A DNA stretch of 64,000 nucleotides from Pirellulales bacterium (lineage in GTDB: Bacteria > Planctomycetota > Planctomycetia > Pirellulales > Thermoguttaceae): positions 1 through 64,000 of the forward strand of contig JAFGDS010000069.1 in NCBI GenBank assembly GCA_016931995.1, read 5' to 3'. The notes under the pieces were generated by a model. It was not told the DNA's origin, made no database searches, and saw only the letters and a list, made by a program, of their open reading frames with translations. The translations under genes and the position numbers were made by a program. How positions within the stretch are numbered: the first letter of the stretch is position 1; every line of letters begins with the position of its first letter. Shown here one piece after another: positions 57,966 to 64,000 of the stretch.

Positions 57966-60383
57966 TCATCCCTTCCGGCCGTTGCCCTTCTTTCGCCGCG
58001 ACAAAGAGCCGTTGTCCCGATCGGGCTTGGCCGCCGGCGGGGGCGCGTCGCCGTCGTCCTTCTTGGCGACCTTGGGAAGAAGCTGTCGTTCGGCCAGGCC
58101 CCAAAGGCTCGAGGCGATGAAGTACACGCACAAACCGGCCGCGACCTTGAAGAACAAGATGCCCATGAAGAGCATCATGTACTTCATGATGTTTTGCTGC
58201 ATGGCCTGCTGCTCGTCGGCGGGCGGCGGCATGAACATTTTCTGTTGGAGGAGGAAGAGGATCACCGTGGCCAGCGGCAGCAGGTTGAAGTAAGGTCCCA
58301 GCCCGAAGATGCCCAGGCCGTTGGTGACGAATTGCGGCATGAACGCCGACCAGTCGAAGAGCATGTCCGGCGCGGCCAGGTCGGAACACCACCTGACGCT
58401 CGACCCCAATAGCGACGAGCCGCGCAGCTCGATATCCACCCTCAATCCATTGTACAGCCCCACGAAGATCGGCAACTGCACGAGCATCACCAGGCAGCCG
58501 CTTAGGGGATTGTAGCCGTGCTTGCGGAAAAGCTCCTGCTGGGCCTTGTGCCGCGCGGCGAGGTCCTTCTTGTATTTCTCCTGCAACCGGCGCATTTCCG
58601 GCTGGAGGTCCGCCATCTTCTGGGCGCCCTGCACTTGCTTCCGGCTCATCGGGAACATCGCCCCGCGCACCAGCGCCGTCAGCAGAATGATCGCCACGCC
58701 CCAGTTGAGCACCACGGAATGGAACGCATGGAGCACCTTGACCAACGGGTAGGCCACGAAATCAAACCAGCCGTAGTAAACCAGCGGGCCGAGGTTGTAC
58801 TGATCGAGAATCGCCGGCCGTTTCGGTCCCGCGAAGATCTCGAACTTGTGCGTGAGCGCCTTGCCGGGTTCCAGGCTCGCCACCACGCTCCGCAGCCGAC
58901 ACGACGTGTCGGTGATTCTCGGGTTGTCCTTGTTCACCGGCCCGACGCGAAGCGGCTGCGTGCCCGCGAACCAGATCTCCTGGGGATCGTCCTTCTTCGG
59001 CATCAACATGGAAGAAAAATACTGCGCGTCGATCCCCACGTAGTCGATCAGCTTGTTCGTGTAGGCCGGATCGAGCTTGTCGTCGGCAATGGTCGCGCAG
59101 CCGATCATCGTCGGCGTTTCACCGTCGAACGCGAAAACGAAATCGCGCAAGCCCGCCGACCAGGAACGGCCCACCTTGTTCGCATACCACCAGCCTTCAA
59201 TCGGCAGACCCGTCGGGCCGTCAAGCTGATAGGCCACGTCCCGCGACGCCTCGCCCGTGTTGCGGATCGAAACCTCGAGAACCAGGTGATACGCCCGGAA
59301 ATCGGGATTGTCGCGATCGGCCTCGGGCACGCTGGCCAGGCGATAGTTCTTGACCACTTCCAGGCCGAGCGACGGCAGCGGGCAACGGAACTCCACTTCC
59401 TCCCGCGTCGCCCGGGCGATCTCCCACGTGCCGGCGCGGAGGTTCAAGCCCTTCAACTCAAGATCGACGTACTCGGGCCGAGCGTCTTTCGGCGCGTCCT
59501 TGTCGGCGACCGTCTCGTCGAGCACGTTCTGGTCGATCCGCGCGAGCGTGAGCAGGAACGAGAGCGGGTCCGTGCCCTCGGGGCGGATCACCTCCATGGG
59601 CGGGCGGGTGAGCTGGGCCTTGAGCGTGAGCGATTGGCCGTCGCGGAGGACCTCGACCTCGACCGTCTGCTTCGGCTTCGTATGGGTCATGGCTTCGGCC
59701 AACGAGACGGCGCCCGTGACCGGCCGGCCAGCGAGCTTGGTGATAACGTCGCCCGGCTTCATCCCCGCCTTGGCCGCCGGCGTGCCCTCGCCCACCACCT
59801 GCACCGGACAACCCCTGCCCCGCTTGTCCTCCTCCATCACCACGCGGCCCAGGTAGCCGCCCTTGTAGGCGAGGAAGCCCTTCTCGTCGGTCAGGGCCGG
59901 ATAGCGAGGGCTATTCAGTTCGATCCGGGCGACCGCCGCGCCGCGATCCGTAAGCGTCACGAGCATCCGGTACGGGCCGTCCGGATCGGCCGAGCCGAGC
60001 GTGACCCAGCGCGCCGGACCCGCCACGGCCGGGACCGGCTTGTCGGGCAATGCCGCCGGCTTCGCCTCGGGGCGATCCTTGGCCGGCGCGGTCTCGGGCT
60101 CGCCCGGCTCTTCGGCCGGCTTCTCGTCGCCGGGCTGCTTCTCGTCGATGGATTGCTCGTCCTTGGCGGGCGGCTCGGCGGACGGCTTCTTCGCGTCATC
60201 GGCTGGCTTGGCGGGCTTGCCGGTCTTGTCAGGCTCGGCCTTCGCCGCCTGCTTCCCCTTGTCCGCGTCCTTCGGGGCCTCGCGGTGGAAGAAGTAGCTA
60301 TTGGCCAGGACGACGCCAAACGCCAGGACCAAAAAAAGCACGAAGTTTCCGGCCGTGGACGAGCTGGAAGGACGATCGGTCAT
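57966..60383 (-). CDS. yidC: Membrane protein insertase YidC with inserted PDZ domain
   Basis: 805 residues from ATG 60383, longer than E. coli YidC (548). TM1 is at about 12-30. A long Lys/Glu/Pro/Asp-rich linker (about 35-110) leads to a periplasmic beta-domain into which a PDZ module is inserted (about 195-275, GTPAAKAGMKPGDVITKLAG). The C-terminal Oxa1-type core has VVLNWGVAIILLTALVRGAM (with the conserved groove Arg), QEMRRLQEKYKKDL-like, and VQLPIFVGLYNGL. It inserts membrane proteins and helps SecYEG folding. The end is basic (SRRKKGNGRKG), as in ribosome-binding tails. The PDZ insertion is the unusual part. Confidence 0.9.
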   Translation of the reverse strand: MTDRPSSSSTAGNFVLFLVLAFGVVLANSYFFHREAPKDADKGKQAAKAEPDKTGKPAKPADDAKKPSAEPPAKDEQSIDEKQPGDEKPAEEPGEPETAPAKDRPEAKPAALPDKPVPAVAGPARWVTLGSADPDGPYRMLVTLTDRGAAVARIELNSPRYPALTDEKGFLAYKGGYLGRVVMEEDKRGRGCPVQVVGEGTPAAKAGMKPGDVITKLAGRPVTGAVSLAEAMTHTKPKQTVEVEVLRDGQSLTLKAQLTRPPMEVIRPEGTDPLSFLLTLARIDQNVLDETVADKDAPKDARPEYVDLELKGLNLRAGTWEIARATREEVEFRCPLPSLGLEVVKNYRLASVPEADRDNPDFRAYHLVLEVSIRNTGEASRDVAYQLDGPTGLPIEGWWYANKVGRSWSAGLRDFVFAFDGETPTMIGCATIADDKLDPAYTNKLIDYVGIDAQYFSSMLMPKKDDPQEIWFAGTQPLRVGPVNKDNPRITDTSCRLRSVVASLEPGKALTHKFEIFAGPKRPAILDQYNLGPLVYYGWFDFVAYPLVKVLHAFHSVVLNWGVAIILLTALVRGAMFPMSRKQVQGAQKMADLQPEMRRLQEKYKKDLAARHKAQQELFRKHGYNPLSGCLVMLVQLPIFVGLYNGLRVDIELRGSSLLGSSVRWCSDLAAPDMLFDWSAFMPQFVTNGLGIFGLGPYFNLLPLATVILFLLQQKMFMPPPADEQQAMQQNIMKYMMLFMGILFFKVAAGLCVYFIASSLWGLAERQLLPKVAKKDDGDAPPPAAKPDRDNGSLSRRKKGNGRKG

Positions 60384-60550
60384 GAAGCGAAAACCCCTCG
60401 GTGGTGGGTGTCGCCGCCACGGCCAACCCACTCACGGTTGCCAAGGGGCCCGGCGCGGAACACACCTGATTGGACGAACGCCGACGGGCACACCGCGACC
60501 GACGGCCAATCCCTTATTCTCTCAGGTGGGCGGAATCTTGCAATGCGGGT

Positions 60551-61303
60551 TCATTGCCCCGTGCGGAGCCGGTCGCCCAGGAAATCGTCCAGATCGGGGA
60601 TGGCATGGATTTGGGAGACCGTCTCCTCGATCGGATATTCCACCCGACGGAAGTGGACGACATTGTCGTCCAGGAGGACATAGCACGCCCGGGGGTCCCC
60701 ATCCCGCGGCTGGCCCACCGACCCGACATTCACCATCGTTTTCTCGTCGGTCAGGCGGTATTGATGGTCGATCTCGTCGGGGCCGAAAAAGCGGAAGTCC
60801 TCGGTGAACACGCCGGGCACGTGGGTGTGGCCCTGAAACGAGTGTTTCCGAAGCAAGGCGAAGATCTTCTCCATCTTGCGGCGGTTGTACGTGTCTTCGG
60901 GAAAGACGTACTCGTTCAAGGGATTGCGGACCGAGCCATGGACAAACAGCAGGTCGCCTTCCTGGTGGTTGCGGGGCAGCTCGCCGAGGAATTCCCAGCG
61001 GCGCTCGGCCTGGGCGCGGTTGCCGCCCGCGTTTTCCAGTTGGCTTCGGGTCCAAAAAATGGCCCGTTCCGCCCCCGAATTGAATCCTTCCGGATCGAAC
61101 AGGGCGCCCTGGTCGTGGTTACCCAGCAGACAGACCTCGCACCGCTCCATGATGAGGTCGATGCACTCGCAGGGATTCGGCCCGTAGCCCACAATATCGC
61201 CCAGGCAGAAAACCCGGTCGGCGCCTTGCTGGCGGATGTCGGCCAACACCGCGCTCAAGCTGGCGAGGTTGCTGTGGATGTCGCTGATGATGGCGGTTTT
61301 CAC
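60551..61303 (-). CDS. Metallophosphoesterase (YfcE/MJ0936-like family)
   Basis: 250 residues. The calcineurin-like motifs are in order: ISDIHSN (Asp8, His10), [11 protein letters not shown] (GD), [15 protein letters not shown] and QGHTHVPG (GHTH). These bind two metals. The small size and the lack of a signal peptide fit the DUF2437/YfcE-type cytoplasmic phosphodiesterases. A role in nucleotide or cAMP hydrolysis is possible but not shown. Divergent from tsaB; the 228-base gap carries stem-loops. Confidence 0.83.
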   Translation of the reverse strand: MKTAIISDIHSNLASLSAVLADIRQQGADRVFCLGDIVGYGPNPCECIDLIMERCEVCLLGNHDQGALFDPEGFNSGAERAIFWTRSQLENAGGNRAQAERRWEFLGELPRNHQEGDLLFVHGSVRNPLNEYVFPEDTYNRRKMEKIFALLRKHSFQGHTHVPGVFTEDFRFFGPDEIDHQYRLTDEKTMVNVGSVGQPRDGDPRACYVLLDDNVVHFRRVEYPIEETVSQIHAIPDLDDFLGDRLRTGQ

Positions 61304-61439
61304 GCAAACCCACCTTGGGCGTTATGTAAAGGTGCAGCCATCGAGGGAGACGCGATCCCGCAAACCCCGCGCCGGGCCCTTAACAGCACAAACCTAACAA
61401 TTTATTGTGGGGGCAGAACAGGGTCAAGTCGATAGAGCG

Positions 61440-61489
61440 TCGCGGTTTCCGCGATACTGCCCCGGCGCGAATCCCCTCATTATTGGGGT
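61440..61489 (+). repeat. Two small stem-loops ahead of tsaB
   Basis: TCGCGG-TTT-CCGCGA (61440-61454) is a perfect hairpin; CCCC-TCATTATT-GGGG (61473-61488) is a second. They lie 43-92 bases before the tsaB start and could be leader structures or terminators of an unseen transcript. Confidence 0.45.
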
Positions 61490-61531
61490 CGTCCAAAGAA
61501 TACCTCACTCCTTGATCTTATTCGGCTTGCC

Positions 61532-62224
61532 GTGCATATTCTCGCCCTGGAAACCACCCAACGCCTGGCCAGCCTTGCCGCGATGGACGGCGGTAATCTG
61601 TTGGCCCAGTTGACCTTGGAACCGGATAAGCGAAGCGCCCAGTCGCTCGCCCCCGGCGTGAAACACCTTCTGGGACAGGTGGGCTGGAAGATGGCCGACG
61701 TCCGGTTGATCGGCGTTTCCATCGGGCCGGGCTCGTTCACCGGCCTGCGGATCGGGGTGACCACGGCCAAAACCTTGGCCTACGCCGCCGGCGCGGACAT
61801 CTTGGGCGTCGATACCTTGGAGGCGATCGCGGCGGCCGCGGCGGAGGGGATCGACGCCGTGTGGACCGGCGTGGACGCCCAGCGGGGACAGGCCGTCGTG
61901 GGGTCGTTTCGACGCAACCGTCAGGGTTGGTTCGAGCCGGCCGCGCCCCAGCGGCTGGTCGATCTGGCCGAGTGGGCCGCGGCGCTGCCGGCCGGAAGCG
62001 TCCTTTCGGGACCGTTTTTGGAACGCCTGACGCAGGGCCTGCCCGCCGGCGTGCAGGCGTTGCCCAAGGAGCTTTGGCCGCCGACGGCCGCCCACGTGGG
62101 CCGGCTGGCCTGGCGCCACCACGCGGCCGGCCGACGCGACAACCCGTGGAGCCTGGTCCCACGCTATTCCCGCCGCAGCGCCGCCGAGGAGAAACGCGAC
62201 GGACCGGTCGCGGACAAGGAGTGA
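61532..62224 (+). CDS. tsaB: tRNA N6-threonylcarbamoyladenosine biosynthesis protein TsaB
   Basis: 230 residues from a GTG start. LALETTQRLASLAAMDGG is the ASKHA-fold opening, and SIGPGSFTGLRIGVTTAKTLAYA is the TsaB signature. TsaB partners TsaD and TsaE to make t6A37 in ANN-decoding tRNAs. cysK follows after three bases and is likely translated from the same message. Only TsaB is seen here; tsaD and tsaE are elsewhere. It lacks the zinc His motif of TsaD, which distinguishes the two. Confidence 0.9.
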   Translation: MHILALETTQRLASLAAMDGGNLLAQLTLEPDKRSAQSLAPGVKHLLGQVGWKMADVRLIGVSIGPGSFTGLRIGVTTAKTLAYAAGADILGVDTLEAIAAAAAEGIDAVWTGVDAQRGQAVVGSFRRNRQGWFEPAAPQRLVDLAEWAAALPAGSVLSGPFLERLTQGLPAGVQALPKELWPPTAAHVGRLAWRHHAAGRRDNPWSLVPRYSRRSAAEEKRDGPVADKE

Positions 62225-62227
62225 ACC

Positions 62228-63118
62228 ATGATGCGAACCGACAACGTCCTGGATCTGATCGGCAACACGCCGCTGGTGCAACTGGCGGACGAACGGATCT
62301 TCGGCAAGGCCGAGTTTCTCAACCCCGGCGGCAGCATCAAGGACCGCGTCGCGCTGGCCATGATCGAAGGCGCCCAGCGCGACGGACGGCTCGGGCCCGA
62401 TACGATCATCTGTGAGCCGACCAGCGGCAACACGGGCATCGGCGTGGCCTTGATCGGCCGGCTCAAGGGCTATCCCGTGCGGATCGTCATGCCCGCGGGC
62501 ATGAGCGAGGAGCGCAAGAAGATCATCCGCGCGTTCGGCGCGGAGCTGATCCTCACGCCGGACGAGGAAAGCATCGGCGGGGCGGTCCGCGCGGTGCGGG
62601 AGATGGCCGCCGCCGATCCGCGGATCTTCGTGCCCCAGCAGTTCGAGAATCCCGACAACCCCCGGTGCCACTACGAGCAGACCGCCAACGAACTGTGGCG
62701 GCAGATCCACGGCGACATCGCGGCGTTCGTGGCCGGGGTGGGCAGCGGCGGCACGCTCCAGGGCGTGGGCAAGTTCCTCAAGGAGCACAAGCCCGACGTG
62801 AAGATCGTCGCCGTCGAGCCCAAGAACGTGGCGGCCCTGTTGGGTCACGAGCCCGGCCTGCACCAGATCCAAGGCATCGGCGACGGGTTCATCCCCGCCG
62901 TGCTCGACATCTCCTTGATCGACCAGGTGATCGAGGTGACTGACGAGGACGCCATCGAGACCACCCGGCAGCTCGGCCGCGACCTGGGTCTCTTGGTGGG
63001 CATCTCCTCCGGCGCGAACGTCTGGGCCGCCCGGCAGCTTGCGCGGACCGTGTCGGGCAACATCGCCACCGTGCTCCCCGACCGCGCGGAGCGCTATTTC
63101 AGCACGGCGCTGTTGTGA
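62228..63118 (+). CDS. cysK: Cysteine synthase (O-acetylserine sulfhydrylase)
   Basis: 296 residues from ATG 62228, with GGAG seven bases upstream inside the tsaB end. NPGGSIKDRVA holds the PLP Lys38; PTSGNTGIG the phosphate loop; GVGSGGTLQGVGKFL and GISSGANVWAA are typical. It makes cysteine from O-acetylserine and sulfide. It could also be the cystathionine beta-synthase-like branch, but the length and lack of a C-terminal regulatory domain favour CysK. Serine precursor supply is by serA, also in this window. Confidence 0.9.
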   Translation: MMRTDNVLDLIGNTPLVQLADERIFGKAEFLNPGGSIKDRVALAMIEGAQRDGRLGPDTIICEPTSGNTGIGVALIGRLKGYPVRIVMPAGMSEERKKIIRAFGAELILTPDEESIGGAVRAVREMAAADPRIFVPQQFENPDNPRCHYEQTANELWRQIHGDIAAFVAGVGSGGTLQGVGKFLKEHKPDVKIVAVEPKNVAALLGHEPGLHQIQGIGDGFIPAVLDISLIDQVIEVTDEDAIETTRQLGRDLGLLVGISSGANVWAARQLARTVSGNIATVLPDRAERYFSTALL

Positions 63119-63266
63119 TGGATTGGGAAGGTCGCGGCCCGCGAAAATGGTTGGGTATCTGGCGACGGGATCACGAAAACGCGAAAGGACGAAAACACGA
63201 CAAGGGAGTTGAACACAAGTAGGGTGGGCCGAGTATGGCGAGCCCCAATGGTCCCAAAGCCCAACC

Positions 63267-63335
63267 CTCCGCGTCTTGGCGTCTCCGCGCGAGGTTCTTA
63301 TTATGATTCTCGCGCGGAGACGCCAAGACGCGGAG
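63267..63335. repeat. Perfect inverted pair, CTCCGCGTCTTGGCGTCTCC type
   Basis: A 27-base arm at 63267-63293 is perfectly complementary to 63309-63335 around a 15-base AT-rich loop. It is closely related to the inner hairpin at 45746-45822. It occupies the 304-base gap between cysK and DUF4416 (63119-63422), where no gene is seen. It is a strong candidate terminator for tsaB-cysK. Confidence 0.88.
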
Positions 63336-63422
63336 AAACGTTTGTGAACGTTGAGTTATCTTTCGCGATTTCGTGTTTCAATGCTCCTTTTTTGCCACGA
63401 TTTCTTCGACACGCCTTTTGCC

Positions 63423-63971
63423 ATGGGCCAACCTTCTCCTCACCCGCCGGCGCTACTGATCTTGGCGGCGTTTAGCCGGCATGGGGAGGCGTTGGATTGG
63501 GCGAGGGATCGGGCGGTGGGGGTCTGGGGCGGCTGGGCCATGGAAAGCCCAAGGTTCGCGTTCGACAACACCGACTACTACCGGGCGACCATGGGCGAGG
63601 GGCTCCAGAAGGTCTTCTGGCTCTTCCGCGAGCCGATCGATCCGGCCGAGCTGGTCAAAATCAAGCTCTTGACGAATCGTTGGGAAGAGCAATACACCGC
63701 CCAGAGCGACTGGCCGGAGCCGCGGCCGTTGAACTTGGACCCCGGCTATCTCACGCTCGGCAAGCTGGTGCTGGCCTCGACGAAGGATTTCGCCCATCGG
63801 ATCTATCTGGACCGCGGAATCTTCGCCGAGATCACGCTATACTATCAGCATCACCGCTGGCAGCACCACGCGTACACGTTTCCCGACTACCGTCGCGAGG
63901 ACTACCAGCGGTTCTTAACCGCCTGTCGCGACCACCTGTACGAGACGATCCGCAAGGAGAACGCCCAGTGA
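63423..63971 (+). CDS. DUF4416 family protein
   Basis: 182 residues from ATG 63423 (MGQPSPHPPALLILAAFSRH). The body has FDNTDYYRATMGEGLQKVF, LNLDPGYLTLGKLVLASTKD and HRIYLDRGIFAEITLYYQ, which match my recollection of DUF4416, found in planctomycetes and deltaproteobacteria-like groups. No function is established. The stop overlaps the next gene's GTG by three bases (GTGA), so translation is coupled. Neighbouring genes in relatives often encode membrane glycosyltransferases. Confidence 0.85.
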   Translation: MGQPSPHPPALLILAAFSRHGEALDWARDRAVGVWGGWAMESPRFAFDNTDYYRATMGEGLQKVFWLFREPIDPAELVKIKLLTNRWEEQYTAQSDWPEPRPLNLDPGYLTLGKLVLASTKDFAHRIYLDRGIFAEITLYYQHHRWQHHAYTFPDYRREDYQRFLTACRDHLYETIRKENAQ

Positions 63972-64000
63972 GCTGGCTGATCGCGGGGGCGCTAGTGCCG
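63968..64000 (+). CDS. Start of a gene cut by the window edge
   Basis: GTG 63968 overlaps the DUF4416 stop (GTGA). Eleven residues are visible: VSWLIAGALVP (initial V as Met), hydrophobic from the start. That would suit a first membrane helix, possibly of an MraY/WecA-like glycosyltransferase, but 11 residues cannot support a name. Confidence 0.45.
   Translation, partial: MSWLIAGALVP

Noticed and set aside
1-64000. tRNA or rRNA genes, insertion sequences, integrases
   Set aside because: No tRNA-like T-arm (GGTTCGAATCC type), rRNA signature, transposase DDE or integrase motif was seen on either strand by eye. A tRNAscan and Rfam search would settle it.

Overview
The window looks like a chromosomal segment of a planctomycete (phylum Planctomycetota), probably close to the Pirellulales type and plausibly from an uncultured lineage. 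The sequence is GC-rich. It carries families that are typical of that phylum: DUF4254, DUF4416, PEP-CTERM sorting tails, a TonB-like anchor fused to a squalene-cyclase-like domain, an excisionase-type HTH fused to an acidic linker and one membrane helix, and many small secreted proteins. No rRNA, tRNA, insertion sequence, phage gene, CRISPR array or toxin-antitoxin pair was seen. I count 59 genes including one partial at the right edge. One gene is broken by an apparent single-base frameshift.

Layout. 0.1-3.7 kb: phosphodiesterase-like protein, DUF4254, and two PEP-CTERM proteins (the second frameshifted). 4.1-7.6 kb: phospholipid synthesis (plsC-like, cdsA), tRNA deaminase tadA, a Dabb protein, and apt. 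7.9-11.3 kb: small secreted protein, then the ferrous iron transporter feoA-feoB behind a clear promoter with a Fur box. 11.3-16 kb: TrpB2, M28 peptidase with PDZ domains, small proteins. 16-24.4 kb: envelope block of a toroid-like secreted protein, a 12-repeat GxDxY protein, RlmM-like methyltransferase, a TonB-like/toroid protein and a polytopic membrane protein. 24.5-30.8 kb: serA, lipoate ligase, FHA protein, histone-H1-like protein, TPR lipoprotein, secreted protein. 30.9-39.3 kb: M16 peptidase, proline-rich lipoprotein, HD-GYP/PilZ pair, SDR protein, Pal-like OmpA lipoprotein, membrane-anchored HTH protein. 39.5-45.7 kb: queC-queD, prs, argB, argD, a UroD-family methyltransferase. 45.8-49.7 kb: xseB-ispA-dxs isoprenoid operon plus a zinc-ribbon membrane protein. 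50.4-57.4 kb: TIM-barrel isomerase, Na+/H+ antiporter, PD-(D/E)XK-like protein, HTH-EIIA fusion, Gfo/Idh/MocA oxidoreductase, MBL hydrolase. 57.6-64 kb: yidC with an inserted PDZ domain, metallophosphoesterase, tsaB, cysK, DUF4416.

Most genes are housekeeping: lipid and isoprenoid synthesis, nucleotide salvage (apt, prs), tRNA/rRNA modification (tadA, tsaB, queC/queD, rlmM), amino-acid synthesis (serA, argB, argD, cysK) and envelope biogenesis (yidC). The unusual parts are (1) the GxDxY-repeat protein and its envelope-protein neighbours, and (2) an intergenic space packed with at least a dozen families of short palindromic REP-like elements. All nine convergent gene gaps longer than 80 bp contain a perfect or near-perfect stem-loop from one of these families. 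Repeat arms also supply a stop codon and C-terminal residues to the antiporter gene, and bracket a nuclease-like gene. Functional names rest on motif recognition by eye; no database search was run.
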